From contig NZ_JBLBVK010000054.1 in assembly GCF_047314965.1 (NCBI RefSeq), positions 124,001 to 188,000 on the forward strand: 64,000 nt of DNA. Direction: 5' to 3'. A program made the translations under genes and the position numbers. The notes below the pieces were generated by a model. The model was not told the origin of the DNA. It ran no database searches and worked only from the letters and a program-made list of their open reading frames with translations. Origin of the DNA: JAVJUV01 sp047314965. Its GTDB lineage: Bacteria; Pseudomonadota; Alphaproteobacteria; Rhodobacterales; Rhodobacteraceae. Below, piece by piece: positions 8,511-17,812 of the stretch (within the stretch, counting starts at the first letter, position 1; each line of letters opens with the position of its first letter).

Positions 8511-9622
8511 GCGTCGTGACAGTTAATGTACCGCTGGGTGATCGAAGCTATGACGTCCGTATCGGTCCAGGATTGCTGGCGGCTTCGGGGAGCGAGATTG
8601 CTCCACTTCTCGCCAGGCCTCGCGTCGCTGTTCTGACGGACCGGAACGTGGCAAAGCATCACCTGCAGGCTCTGCAAGATGGGTTGGCTCAAGCCGGTAT
8701 CCAAACGACATCGCTTGAGCTTCCGCCCGGTGAAAGCACCAAAGGATGGGCTGGGCTCGAGCGCGCAGTTGAGTGGCTTCTGTCCGAAAAGATCGAACGC
8801 AGGGACGTCGTTGTTGCGCTTGGCGGAGGTGTAATTGGTGATCTCGCAGGGTTCGCCTCTGCGATACTGCGTCGTGGTGTCCGCTTCGTGCAAATTCCGA
8901 CGAGCCTCCTAGCACAAGTCGACAGTTCCGTCGGCGGTAAGACCGGAATCAATTCGCCAAGTGGAAAGAACCTGATTGGCGCCTTCCACCAACCCTCCCT
9001 CGTTTTGGCTGATACCGACGTTCTTGAGACGCTGACACCGCGCGATTTCTTGGCCGGGTATGGTGAGGTTGTGAAATACGGGCTCTTGGGAGACCCTGAT
9101 TTCTTTTCCTGGCTAGAGACAAACGGACCTGCCCTCGCGGCCGGCGATCCCGTTCTTCGAACTGAAGCGGTGCGTCGGTCAGTGCAAATGAAGTCGGATA
9201 TCGTCGCGCGAGACGAAACCGAACAGGGCGACCGGGCACTTCTTAACCTTGGCCACACATTTTGCCACGCTCTTGAGGCCGCAACGGGATACTCCGACCG
9301 GCTTCTCCATGGCGAAGGTGTATCGATCGGCTGCGCCCTGGCTTTCGAGACTTCTGCTCGGCTCGGTCTCTGCTCACAGGAAGACCCCAGCCGGGTCCGG
9401 GTACACTTGAAGACCATGGGCATGAGGACGGACCTTGCGGATATTCCGGGAGATTTGCCAGATAGCGAGACGCTGATCAACCTGATGGGACAAGACAAGA
9501 AGGTGGTCGATGGCACCTTGCGGTTCATCATGGCCCGAGGCATCGGGCAGGCTTTTGTTACCAGCGAAGTCGACTTGGGAGTTGTACGCTCGGTTCTGGA
9601 AGATGCGCTTTCGAGGCGCTGA
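8507..9622 (+). CDS. aroB: 3-dehydroquinate synthase
   Basis: 371 residues, standard length. It converts DAHP to 3-dehydroquinate (NAD- and metal-dependent, second step of the shikimate pathway). Diagnostic segments: PPGESTKGW, the NAD-binding ALGGGVIGDLAGFASA, QIPTSLLAQVDSSVGGKTGIN, metal-ligand regions GYGEVVKYG and LNLGHTFCHALE, and LHGEGVSIGCA. It is translationally coupled to aroK by an ATGA overlap and its stop abuts the stop of the convergent site-2 protease gene with no gap. Confidence 0.95.
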   Translation: MSVVTVNVPLGDRSYDVRIGPGLLAASGSEIAPLLARPRVAVLTDRNVAKHHLQALQDGLAQAGIQTTSLELPPGESTKGWAGLERAVEWLLSEKIERRDVVVALGGGVIGDLAGFASAILRRGVRFVQIPTSLLAQVDSSVGGKTGINSPSGKNLIGAFHQPSLVLADTDVLETLTPRDFLAGYGEVVKYGLLGDPDFFSWLETNGPALAAGDPVLRTEAVRRSVQMKSDIVARDETEQGDRALLNLGHTFCHALEAATGYSDRLLHGEGVSIGCALAFETSARLGLCSQEDPSRVRVHLKTMGMRTDLADIPGDLPDSETLINLMGQDKKVVDGTLRFIMARGIGQAFVTSEVDLGVVRSVLEDALSRR

Positions 9623-10702
9623 TCACACGATCTGTGCCCGACGCAGAACCATCAACTCCCCGATATTTTCGCGGGTAATGTAGCCGAGAAAGACCTCGTC
9701 GCCGTCGGCTACCGAAACCGCTGGAGACGAACCATCGGCCAAGGCGTCCAGAACTGTGGAAAGCGGAGCTAGGAGATCCACTGTTGGCGTGTTCTTTGTC
9801 ATCGCAGCGCCCGCCGTGATCGTAACCTCTGCTTGCGCAGCGCGGAAGATCGCATCACGGGTCACAAAGCCAACACAGCGACCAGCCGAGTCCAGCACCG
9901 GAAATTCATGCTGAGTTGTGCGAAGAAGACCGAACGACATTGCGCGCAGGCCTTCGTCGGGGCTAAGAGACTCATAACTTGTGATCATCGCATCACGCGC
10001 TTGAATATCTTCAGCCAAGCTCCGTATCTGCACATCTGCATTCTCTGCCGTCGCCGCAGCGAAAATGAAGAATGCAACCAGCATCAGGATGAGGTTTCCG
10101 GAAAGGAGGCCCAGAAGCGCAAAAAGCACTGCAACCACTTGTCCAGTTCCTGCGGCCAACCCGGTAGCGCGCTCACGACCCAGCCAGATCGTCAGGACTG
10201 CCCGAAAGACCCGACCGCCATCCATTGGGAAAGCTGGGATCATGTTGAAGACAACAAGTAAGAGATTGACCGCAGCAAGTTGTGCCAAAAAGTCCGACCC
10301 CGCTTGGTCCAGGCTTTCGATATTCAACAACCCCACTTCGGCACCAACCAATAGTGCAAGAATGACCCATATCACGACGTTGACGAATGGCCCTGCAAGG
10401 GCCACGAGAATTTCTTGCTTAGGATCTTCCGGCATACGCTCAAGCCGTGCGAGGCCGCCGATAGGCAGTAGGGTAATATCAGGGGTCTTGATCCCAAACC
10501 GCCGTGCCATGAGCGCATGGCCGAACTCATGTAGGACAACGCAAACGAATAGAGCCAAGACAAACAACAAGTTCAACGTCGCTGCCTGCAGTCCTTCGGC
10601 TGCGTAGGCCGACAGACCAATCCAAAGAAGCAAAAGGAAAAAGGTGACGTGAACGCGCACCTCGGACCCAAAAACCTTTCCAATGCGATAAGACCAGATC
10701 AC
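9623..10702 (-). CDS. site-2 protease family (M50) metalloprotease with CBS pair
   Basis: 359 residues from a GTG at 10702 preceded by AAGGAG (reverse strand of 10710-10715) with about 7 nt spacing; this site decides the start against an upstream in-frame ATG. Several membrane segments carry the zinc motif HEFGHAL (about residue 58) and the second-ligand motif NMIPAFPMDGGRVF (about 150). Two C-terminal CBS domains follow (about 235-355). Such SpoIVFB-like proteases cleave membrane substrates; the target here is unknown. It converges with aroB with no intergenic space. Confidence 0.88.
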   Translation of the reverse strand: MIWSYRIGKVFGSEVRVHVTFFLLLLWIGLSAYAAEGLQAATLNLLFVLALFVCVVLHEFGHALMARRFGIKTPDITLLPIGGLARLERMPEDPKQEILVALAGPFVNVVIWVILALLVGAEVGLLNIESLDQAGSDFLAQLAAVNLLLVVFNMIPAFPMDGGRVFRAVLTIWLGRERATGLAAGTGQVVAVLFALLGLLSGNLILMLVAFFIFAAATAENADVQIRSLAEDIQARDAMITSYESLSPDEGLRAMSFGLLRTTQHEFPVLDSAGRCVGFVTRDAIFRAAQAEVTITAGAAMTKNTPTVDLLAPLSTVLDALADGSSPAVSVADGDEVFLGYITRENIGELMVLRRAQIV

Positions 10703-10949
10703 GTATAGACTCCTTCTTTCCCACTCCAGAACAACGAAGCTGGAACAGGCGCGCAAGGATCCAGATCAATTCACCGGGCCCTAGAAAATGCGAAAGGCTT
10801 TGTGCCTGCCGTTTACTGCCCTAGCCGCGCTTCTCCGCTGAATGCGGCGAAAGGACACCACGGAAACGTGTATCCGAAGGTCAACGATAGCCTAAAGAGA
10901 GCCGCCGCCGGTCAAACTCAAGTTAAACACAAGTCGGCACCCTGTCATT

Positions 10950-11420
10950 TCAGAACGGGATTTCATCGTCCAGTTCAGGCCCTGAAACGGGACCTGAACC
11001 TCCACCGTAGCCACCGCGATCATCGCCATAACTGCCCCGATCATCGCCGTAACCGCTGCCGCCGTCAGAACGGCTGTCCAGAAGCGTCAACTCACCGCGG
11101 TAAGGACGCAACACAACTTCGGTGGAGTAGCGGTCAGCACCGGACTGGTCCTGCCATTTTCGTGTCTCAAGCTGACCTTCGATGTAAACCTTAGAGCCTT
11201 TACGAAGATATTGCTCGGCAATGCGTGCAAGCGGCTCTGAAAAGATTGCAACAGAGTGCCATTCAGTCTTTTCGCGGCGCTCACCAGTGTTTCGGTCTTT
11301 CCAGTTCTCGGACGTGGCAATGCGAAGATTGCAGACCTTTCCACCATTTTGAAATGTCCGGATTTCGGGGTCCCGCCCCAGATTTCCGACCAAAATGACC
11401 TTGTTGACAGAACCCGCCAT
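10950..11420 (-). CDS. ssb: single-stranded DNA-binding protein
   Basis: 156 residues. An N-terminal OB fold (1-110: MAGSVNKVILVGNLGRDPEIR, NWKDRNTGERREKTEWHSV, GSKVYIEGQLETRKWQD) is followed by a Gly/Asp/Tyr-rich flexible linker with GDDRG repeats and the protein-interaction tip DDEIPF. It binds ssDNA as a tetramer in replication, recombination and repair. A GGAGG ribosome site (reverse of 11427-11431) lies just upstream. The ~240-bp gap before the protease gene holds no gene I can see. Confidence 0.96.
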   Translation of the reverse strand: MAGSVNKVILVGNLGRDPEIRTFQNGGKVCNLRIATSENWKDRNTGERREKTEWHSVAIFSEPLARIAEQYLRKGSKVYIEGQLETRKWQDQSGADRYSTEVVLRPYRGELTLLDSRSDGGSGYGDDRGSYGDDRGGYGGGSGPVSGPELDDEIPF

Positions 11421-11509
11421 GTCTTGCCTCCACCGAATCTATATCGTTTTGCGGACACTACCTGTCGCAGACAGGGTTAACAACGCATGAACCCGGTCGG
11501 ACACAACCG

Positions 11510-12508
11510 TCAGAAGTCGATCTCGACACTTACTGGGAAGTGATCCGAGGCATCAAGAAGAGCTGCTCGCAACTCAGGTGTCTTGTAGCAAACCGGATCA
11601 TCGAATGGGTGCCAGATGCGCCAGTCCCTCGCCTTTTTTCGCAGGTCCGGGGACACCATCAGGTAGTCCAGAAGCGTCTCCATCCAGCGTTTGCGATCGC
11701 TTAGCCAGAAGCGTGCCGATGTATGAACAATCCCACCGAGAGGTCTGCGGATCATCTCTTCAGCATGTGGGTCGTAAAGCTGGATTTCGTCTTCATCGCC
11801 GATCACGATCTCAATGCCGGAGCGACCGAAGAGTTTCTCATACTCATCAAGACCAGGACCGTCGTTGAAATCACCCAATACAACCAAGCTTTCCTCTGCG
11901 TCGAGATGGTCTTCAATCCTTTCTCGCAGCCAGATGCATTGCGCCAGTTGCTTGCGCCGGTTCTCGATTGCGATACGCATGATCTGATCAGGACTGCGTG
12001 CACCATATGGCGCCTTCGACTTGGCATGTACGCCAATCATCCGAAAACGAATTCCGGAAGAGGTCTCTATTGCGAGTTCAAGCGGTGGCTTCGACCATCG
12101 AACTCGATCCGGTTCAGCGTCGATATCGAGATCGATCCGATACTCCGAGTCGAATGCAGGTGTACCGACCGGATCATGACGCGCGGTCATCTTGTCCGGG
12201 TCATATAGCAGAGCGATTTCCTGCTGGGTTTCGTTCACAAAACCCATGACGGCTTTGCGAGCACGAAGTTCGACCGTTTGCGCGAAATTCTCGAGTGCGA
12301 GTACACCGTTTCGCCGTCGATGGCTGTCCGGCGCCTCGATGATCATGATTGCGTCCGCGTCGAGGGCTGTAAAGACAATGGCAAGCGCTTCAATCTGCTG
12401 CCGCCGCCGCACATCATGGCGTGCGGACCATTCATTGTCGTCAAGGAGGTTTCCCTCGTCGTCAAACAAATTGGAGAACCACTCCACGTTATAGGTGGCT
12501 ATGCGCAT
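11510..12508 (-). CDS. endonuclease/exonuclease/phosphatase (EEP) family protein
   Basis: 332 residues with the EEP fold signatures: N-terminal MRIATYNVEWF, the metal-binding glutamate in MIIEAPDS, the conserved IGVHAKSK, catalytic VVLGDFNDGPG and the C-terminal SDHFPVSVEI. Substrate unknown (DNA, RNA or phosphoester); there is no signal peptide, so it is cytosolic. Its ATG overlaps the stop of the upstream DnaJ-like gene by one base (TGATG), indicating coupling. The Asp/Glu-rich insert at about 230-250 is not part of the core. Confidence 0.85.
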   Translation of the reverse strand: MRIATYNVEWFSNLFDDEGNLLDDNEWSARHDVRRRQQIEALAIVFTALDADAIMIIEAPDSHRRRNGVLALENFAQTVELRARKAVMGFVNETQQEIALLYDPDKMTARHDPVGTPAFDSEYRIDLDIDAEPDRVRWSKPPLELAIETSSGIRFRMIGVHAKSKAPYGARSPDQIMRIAIENRRKQLAQCIWLRERIEDHLDAEESLVVLGDFNDGPGLDEYEKLFGRSGIEIVIGDEDEIQLYDPHAEEMIRRPLGGIVHTSARFWLSDRKRWMETLLDYLMVSPDLRKKARDWRIWHPFDDPVCYKTPELRAALLDASDHFPVSVEIDF

Positions 12509-13188
12509 CAGGCAGTATTCCCGCTAATCTCGTGCCAAGCCCGGTTCACAGCAATCAAGCGCTTTTCGGCCATACGAATTGCTTCTTGCGGCAAGCCCCG
12601 CGCCATCATGCGATCAGGATGGCTTTCACGCACCATGCGCCTCCACGCAGACCTGGCTTCATCAATGGTAGCCGAAGGGTCGATGCCAAGGACATCGTAG
12701 GGATCAGGTTCTGCATCCGGAACAAACCTCGTTCGGAGCGACCTGAAATCCCGTTCAGACAGGCCGAATATTGTCGCCACCTTGTGCAAGAAGTCGTCTT
12801 CTTTTGGATGGTATTCTCCGTCTGCCATAGCGATGTAAAACAATCCCTCCATCAAGTCGGTGAGAGTGCCTTCAGCGGTGTCGAACATTCTGGCAATGCG
12901 GCTTGCATATTCCTCGTAACCAGCAACGTCCTGGCGAGCGAGATTGAACACGCTCGCCGCATTTGGCTCTTCCTCGTTCGGAATATGAAAGACTTCGCGG
13001 AAAGCGGCGACCTCGTCACGGGTAACCTGCCCATCAGCCTTTGCCATCTTGGCTCCCAAGGCAATCACTGCAATTGTGAACGCGATGGATCGCTCAGGCG
13101 GTGTCCGCAAACGATCGAACACATTTGACAGGGATTCTCCTGCGCGAAGGGCGGCCAGGGCTTCGGCAATGCGGGACCAAATCGACAT
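12508..13188 (-). CDS. TerB-DnaJ (DjlA-like) co-chaperone
   Basis: 226 residues. An N-terminal TerB-like helical domain (about 35-145, with AKMAKADGQVTRDEVAAFREVF) is followed by a C-terminal J domain (about 160-226: DPYDVLGIDPSATIDEARSAW) with the HPD tripeptide (RESHPDRM) needed to stimulate DnaK ATPase. Unlike enterobacterial DjlA there is no obvious N-terminal membrane helix, so it is probably cytosolic. It is coupled to the EEP-family gene downstream by TGATG. Confidence 0.85.
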   Translation of the reverse strand: MSIWSRIAEALAALRAGESLSNVFDRLRTPPERSIAFTIAVIALGAKMAKADGQVTRDEVAAFREVFHIPNEEEPNAASVFNLARQDVAGYEEYASRIARMFDTAEGTLTDLMEGLFYIAMADGEYHPKEDDFLHKVATIFGLSERDFRSLRTRFVPDAEPDPYDVLGIDPSATIDEARSAWRRMVRESHPDRMMARGLPQEAIRMAEKRLIAVNRAWHEISGNTA

Positions 13189-13239
13189 GTGCGCGACCCT
13201 AGCCCCTACGGGCGTTCACGTCACCACTGACTCTTCAGG

Positions 13240-13728
13240 CTATTCGTCGTCCAGCAACCACTTTCTCATCAGGACTAAATCCATCCATCGCCCAAATTTG
13301 AAACCAACTTTTGGCAACCGGACGACTTCTGCGTAGCCAATTCGCGTGTGGAAAGCCACTCCGGCAGGGTTTTCACCAGAGACTCCCGCCCAAAGCGAGC
13401 CGACTCCGGCCGCGCGTGCCCCGGTTTCCGCGGCACTCATCAAAGCCCGTCCTACACCTCGGCCATGCGCTTCGGGTCGAAGAACGATCGTATGTTCCAT
13501 GCAGCGTGAATACCCGGGACCTTTTCGAAACTGGTCGTAGGAAACAAATCCGACGACGCGCTCTTCCATTTCAGCAACAAGGAAACAAGGCAATTCGCTG
13601 ATTGCATTTGAGATCTCCTGAACAGTCCTCTCCCGGGAGTTGAAGGTTATAGCAGTGTCACGAATGATCGGGTTTTGTATCCCCGCTATTGCAGCCGCAT
13701 CCTCGGGTCTCGCCTTCCGAACGATCAT
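13240..13728 (-). CDS. GNAT N-acetyltransferase (phosphinothricin-acetyltransferase-like)
   Basis: 162 residues. IVRKARPEDAAAIAGIQN at the N-terminus and the acetyl-CoA-binding EAHGRGVGRALMSAAET (about 88-104), followed by AFHTRIGYAEV near the C-terminus, are GNAT signatures. The general order resembles PAT/YncA-type enzymes that acetylate small amines such as methionine derivatives; the substrate is not determinable. Its start overlaps the stop of the VOC gene upstream (ATGA), so the two are one unit. Confidence 0.85.
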   Translation of the reverse strand: MIVRKARPEDAAAIAGIQNPIIRDTAITFNSRERTVQEISNAISELPCFLVAEMEERVVGFVSYDQFRKGPGYSRCMEHTIVLRPEAHGRGVGRALMSAAETGARAAGVGSLWAGVSGENPAGVAFHTRIGYAEVVRLPKVGFKFGRWMDLVLMRKWLLDDE

Positions 13729-14351
13729 GCGAGAACCCGGTTACCTTCTGGAGTCGAAATTGTTGCAATCAGGCGTTTTTCCGGCCCCTCTCTGACGGAA
13801 ACCTCCGGCATGCTGTAAAGAGCAGGAAACGCCTTCAACAGTTCGTCCGCCTTGGGGTGGAAAACGTCAAGGCGTGTCAGTCGGAGCCCATGATCAGGCA
13901 ATCGCTTGTTCGGGTGTGGGCTATCTCCCCATTCGATGAGAGCTGGCATGGCATCATCGAATGGCAAACGACCGAAATCTGTGATCCCCATTCGCCAGGT
14001 CATATCGCCCCGCCTGAGACTGGTCGGGGTTCCACTGCCGGGTGGCGCAGCTTGAAGAGCCTCTTCCAAATCGTTGGTGCTACAAATCCAGTTCATCACT
14101 CTCGGCGCGCCGTTATAGCTGTCGAGGTTGAACCATCGCCTGCGTGGAGGTTTTGGAGCGTCCGGATCAACTGAAATCACTTCAAGATAGCAGTGAGGCC
14201 CGAGTGACAAAAGACGGTTGTGAGTCCCCATGTGGTCATGCTTGCCACCCGGGGAAAGCCCAATTCCAAGCACTGCCTCGACATAGGTTGTCCCCTCCTC
14301 AAGGGAGCGGGCCACGACGGCTATATGGTCGAGTGCGATCGAAAAAGACAT
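13725..14351 (-). CDS. VOC-superfamily protein, glyoxalase-like domain
   Basis: 208 residues. LDHIAVVARSLEEGTTYVEAVLG at the start, GTHNRLLSLGPHCYLEVISVDP and a second half-domain fit the Glyoxalase_3-like VOC fold (metal-dependent or non-enzymatic). It is distinct from methylmalonyl-CoA epimerase, which is shorter and has a different metal-site pattern, although the Mcm gene lies nearby. Function unknown. Coupled to the downstream GNAT gene (ATGA). The ~270-bp AT-richer gap upstream contains no gene I trust. Confidence 0.75.
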   Translation of the reverse strand: MSFSIALDHIAVVARSLEEGTTYVEAVLGIGLSPGGKHDHMGTHNRLLSLGPHCYLEVISVDPDAPKPPRRRWFNLDSYNGAPRVMNWICSTNDLEEALQAAPPGSGTPTSLRRGDMTWRMGITDFGRLPFDDAMPALIEWGDSPHPNKRLPDHGLRLTRLDVFHPKADELLKAFPALYSMPEVSVREGPEKRLIATISTPEGNRVLA

Positions 14352-14621
14352 GGCGATTCATCGCGCCGGAAGTCCCAACTGACAAGACCTGAAAAGCTTT
14401 GAATGCAGAAAGTTAAGAAGGCTTTTCGGAACGCGCATAACGAAAAACAACCCAAAGTTGCATCTCACATAATCCTGGCGATATTTTTCTTTGTATTGTC
14501 AAACCCAGGTAGCGATAAGTCCATCCTATGGTCTCCAGTCGCCTCGTCCACAAGTTCGCCGGAGAGCTACAATAGGCAGGAGAAAAAGCGATCAAATTCT
14601 TTTTGCGGTCAGTAGGTCTGC

Positions 14622-15107
14622 CTAAGTTAACATGCGCCAACCTGCCCAAATCGTTCCAAGAAGTGTTGGGTAGTAGCCTGCCGCAAAACCGAACACTCGC
14701 ATCGGCGGAAAAGCATGATACCCCACCCAGAATACCAACCGCGCGATACCAAATGAAATACCCAATGCTATGATTGCGACGGCACCAAGTGACATGGCAA
14801 TGAACGGCCATACCAACAGTCCCATCAGAGTGTGCTCGACGGTGTTTTTCAGCACACGCTGGTCAATATCCGCAGGAGTTCCACATTCAGGCACTCCACC
14901 GTCCATCAACTCTTCATTGCTGAATCGGCGAAAAGCGATCAGGCCGACAAGCAGAATCATAACGAGTCCGGCCGGAAGGAAGGCAAAAATGAGTGCAAGA
15001 TTTAACGGGATGAAAGGTTGCGGTCCTTGCATTGGCAACCATAAGACTGCCAGTGCCCAAAGCATGCCGGCAGCCCCGCCGGCCAGCATCGTACCGCGCC
15101 GGGTCAA
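14622..15107 (-). CDS. MAPEG-family membrane protein
   Basis: 161 residues with four hydrophobic segments and the family-typical ADIDQRVLKNTVEHTLMG and YHAFPPMRVFGFAAGYYPT. MAPEG proteins are glutathione-related or eicosanoid-type membrane enzymes; the activity of bacterial members like this is usually unknown. The start is most likely the TTG at 15107 overlapping the mcm stop (TTGA); an ATG six codons on is the alternative. It is the last gene of the mcm unit, but no link to propionate metabolism is evident. Confidence 0.75.
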   Translation of the reverse strand: MTRRGTMLAGGAAGMLWALAVLWLPMQGPQPFIPLNLALIFAFLPAGLVMILLVGLIAFRRFSNEELMDGGVPECGTPADIDQRVLKNTVEHTLMGLLVWPFIAMSLGAVAIIALGISFGIARLVFWVGYHAFPPMRVFGFAAGYYPTLLGTIWAGWRMLT

Positions 15108-17221
15108 TCTCGCAGTTCTCTAACGAGTTGCAGGATTTCAGCGGCCGCTTCAGGAATGTTGGTGCCAGGACCGAAGATTGCCTTAACGCCGGAATTTCTA
15201 AGAAATTCATAGTCCTGCTGAGGAATCACGCCTCCGCAAATCACAATGATGTCCCCGGCATCTCTTTCCCGTAGGGCTTCGATGAGTTTCGGGGCAAGAG
15301 TCTTATGGCCTGCTGCCTGCGATGAAATGCCAACAATATGCACATCGTTGTCTATGGCGTCCTGAGCCGCCTCTTCCGGCGTTTGGAACAGAGGCCCAAC
15401 GTCAACGTCGAACCCGATGTCCGCGAACGCAGTAGCGATCACCTTTGCACCTCTGTCGTGGCCATCCTGTCCCATCTTCACAACCAGCATTCGAGGCCGC
15501 CGACCCTCTTCCTCAGCAAATGCCTCCACATCTTTCTGGATTGCGGCGAAACCCTCGTCGCCTTCATAGGCCGCCCCGTAGACGCCCGCGAGCGTCTTAA
15601 CTTCGGCCCGGTGGCGACCGAATACCTTTTCCATGGCCATACTGATTTCTCCGACTGTTGCTCTTGCTCGCGCGGCTTCGACCGCAGCGGCAAGCAGATT
15701 TCCCCCGTCCTTGGCGATAATTTCGAGTCTGTTTAGCGCCGCTTCACACCTTGCTTGATCGCGGGTCGAGCGAATTTGCTCAAGGCGTAGAACTTGAGCC
15801 TCTCGAACCTTCATGTTGTCGACGTCAAGAATATCGATCGGATCTTCCTTGTCCTTCCGGTATTTGTTTACGCCAACGATCACCTCTTCTCCGCGGTCGA
15901 TCATCGCCTGCCGTTTTGCTGCGCTTTCTTCGATGCGAAGTTTGGGCATTCCCGAAGCAACCGCCTTCGTCATGCCCCCCATCTCTTCGACTTCCTCGAT
16001 AAGGGACCATGCTTTTTCGGCGAGCTCGGACGTTAGGCTTTCAACGTAGTAAGAGCCGGCAAGGGGATCGACCACGTTGGTAATTCCAGTCTCTTCCTGC
16101 AAGATCAGTTGCGTATTCCGCGCGATCCGCGCCGAAAATTCGGTAGGGAGTGCTATGGCCTCATCGAGCGCGTTCGTGTGCAGCGACTGCGTTCCGCCAA
16201 GAACCGCACTCATCGCTTCGTAGGCCGTCCGGATCACGTTGTTGTAGGGGTCCTGCTCCTGCAACGACACACCCGAAGTCTGGCAGTGTGTGCGTAGCAT
16301 CTTAGAGCGTGGGTTCTTGGGCTCGAACTCGTCCATGATGCGCGACCAGAGCAAGCGCGCCGCCCGCAGTTTGGCCGCCTCCATGAAGAAGTTCATTCCA
16401 ATAGCAAAGAAAAAACTGAGACGTCCGGCGAACCTATCCACATCCATGCCACGCTCAATTGCAGCTCGGACATACTCGCGCCCGTCAGCCAGCGTATACG
16501 CAAGTTCCTGAACGAGATTCGCGCCCGCTTCCTGCATATGGTAGCCAGAAATGCTGATCGAATTGAATTTCGGCATATGTTCCGAAGTGTACTCGATGAT
16601 ATCCGCAACGATCCGCATCGATGGCTCAGGTGGATAGACATAGGTATTACGGACCATGAACTCTTTCAGAATGTCATTTTGAATGGTTCCCGACAGAAGC
16701 GCCTGATCGTGGCCCTGTTCTTCACCAGCGACAATGAAGTTCGCGAGGATGGGGATCACTGCGCCGTTCATCGTCATTGAAACGCTGACCTGATCTAGCG
16801 GAATTCCATCGAAGAGAATTTTCATGTCCTCGACCGAGTCGATGGCGACACCCGCCTTCCCGACGTCGCCGACGACCCGTGGGTGATCACTGTCATAGCC
16901 ACGATGTGTGGCGAGGTCGAAGGCAACTGAGACACCCTGCTGCCCAGCTGCGAGCGCCTTGCGATAAAAGGCATTCGACTCTTCGGCCGTCGAAAAACCC
17001 GCATACTGGCGGATAGTCCAAGGCCGTCCGGCGTACATCGTGGCCTTCACTCCCCGAGTGAAAGGAGCGAACCCAGGCAGAGAACCCAGGTGGTTCAGGC
17101 TCGCCGCGTCTTCCTCGGTGTAAAGCGGCTTGACCCGAATGCCCTCAAGAGTCTCCCACTCGATCTCGGATATCGCTTTTCCACGCAGTTCTTTCTCGGC
17201 CAGAGCTTTCCAGTCGCTCAT
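15104..17221 (-). CDS. mcm: methylmalonyl-CoA mutase
   Basis: 705 residues; the single-chain catalytic form. It isomerises (R)-methylmalonyl-CoA to succinyl-CoA with adenosylcobalamin. The N-terminal TIM-barrel has TMYAGRPWTIRQYAGFSTAEESN and QTSGVSLQEQDPYNNVIRT; the C-terminal B12 domain has the DGHDRGAKV histidine motif and GISSQAAGHKTL. The ATG at 17221 (MSDWKALAEKELRGK) is preceded by AGAGAGGATGAG and is preferred to an in-frame ATG nine codons upstream. A dyad like the PccR sites lies 28-43 nt before the start, suggesting joint control with pccB. Confidence 0.95.
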   Translation of the reverse strand: MSDWKALAEKELRGKAISEIEWETLEGIRVKPLYTEEDAASLNHLGSLPGFAPFTRGVKATMYAGRPWTIRQYAGFSTAEESNAFYRKALAAGQQGVSVAFDLATHRGYDSDHPRVVGDVGKAGVAIDSVEDMKILFDGIPLDQVSVSMTMNGAVIPILANFIVAGEEQGHDQALLSGTIQNDILKEFMVRNTYVYPPEPSMRIVADIIEYTSEHMPKFNSISISGYHMQEAGANLVQELAYTLADGREYVRAAIERGMDVDRFAGRLSFFFAIGMNFFMEAAKLRAARLLWSRIMDEFEPKNPRSKMLRTHCQTSGVSLQEQDPYNNVIRTAYEAMSAVLGGTQSLHTNALDEAIALPTEFSARIARNTQLILQEETGITNVVDPLAGSYYVESLTSELAEKAWSLIEEVEEMGGMTKAVASGMPKLRIEESAAKRQAMIDRGEEVIVGVNKYRKDKEDPIDILDVDNMKVREAQVLRLEQIRSTRDQARCEAALNRLEIIAKDGGNLLAAAVEAARARATVGEISMAMEKVFGRHRAEVKTLAGVYGAAYEGDEGFAAIQKDVEAFAEEEGRRPRMLVVKMGQDGHDRGAKVIATAFADIGFDVDVGPLFQTPEEAAQDAIDNDVHIVGISSQAAGHKTLAPKLIEALRERDAGDIIVICGGVIPQQDYEFLRNSGVKAIFGPGTNIPEAAAEILQLVRELRD

Positions 17222-17248
17222 CTCATCCTCTCTTTCGGCATTCAGCAC

Positions 17249-17264
17249 CTGGCAAAATTGCCAG
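17249..17264. promoter_or_regulatory. dyad upstream of mcm, possible PccR operator
   Basis: CTGGCAA-AA-TTGCCAG: two perfect 7-bp arms around a 2-bp spacer, in the 122-bp space between mcm (minus) and the DUF4174 gene (plus). The core GGCAAAATTGCC resembles the GCAAATTTGC dyads in front of pccB and pccR. PccR of Rhodobacter sphaeroides recognises TTTGCAAA-type half-sites, so this is a reasonable third target; the assignment is inferred. Confidence 0.5.
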
Positions 17265-17343
17265 CATATCTGCTTGCCCCCTTCGATTTTTCTGAAACCG
17301 CCATATATTCAATTGTGAAACTGGCGAGGTGTGACTTCCAAAC

Positions 17344-17805
17344 GTGCTGAGAACATTGATCTTCTTGTCCGCGATCACGGTGAACTCCGCAGCATTCGGC
17401 GCAGATACCACGGCGGACGCGGTCTCGCGTTGGGAAGCAGACAAGACAACCATTTTCGATGCGGCCGACATCGACCTGAATGATTTCAAGTGGTTTGCTC
17501 GTCCTGTTATTGTTTTCGCTGACACGCCGGCAGATCCCGCGTTCAAACGCCAGATGGAGCTTCTGGTAGCGCGGCTTGAAGAACTGGCCGAACGTGATGT
17601 CGTATTGATTACGGACACATCGCCCGATGAACGCACCGATGTGCGCACTAAACTACGACCGCGCGGGTTCATGTTGACCCTAATTGGCAAGGATGGAGGC
17701 ATCAAGCTCCGGAAACCATTCCCTTGGGATGTGCGGGAGCTGACCCGATCCATCGACAAGATGCCAATGAGACTGCAGGAAATCCGAGAACAGACAGGCC
17801 GATAG
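17344..17805 (+). CDS. DUF4174 domain secreted protein
   Basis: 153 residues from a GTG. A signal peptide (MLRTLIFLSAITVNSAAFGA, cleavage near FGAD) is followed by a compact domain with LNDFKWFARPVIVFADTPADPAFKRQ, RDVVLITDT and GFMLTLIGKDGGIKLRKPFPW, the DUF4174 pattern (thioredoxin-fold-like, no Cys pair, function unknown). It is divergent from mcm and convergent with the membrane gene that follows (7-bp gap), so it is a single-gene insertion in the pcc-mcm block. Confidence 0.8.
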   Translation: MLRTLIFLSAITVNSAAFGADTTADAVSRWEADKTTIFDAADIDLNDFKWFARPVIVFADTPADPAFKRQMELLVARLEELAERDVVLITDTSPDERTDVRTKLRPRGFMLTLIGKDGGIKLRKPFPWDVRELTRSIDKMPMRLQEIREQTGR

Positions 17806-17812
17806 GAAGCTC

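Noticed and set aside
11489..11502. LexA (SOS) box upstream of ssb
   Set aside because: GAAC-N7-GACA deviates from the alphaproteobacterial GAAC-N7-GAAC in one half; too weak to list.
13725..14351. methylmalonyl-CoA epimerase near mcm
   Set aside because: The protein is a longer glyoxalase-like VOC member with a different pattern, coupled to a GNAT gene, not to mcm.
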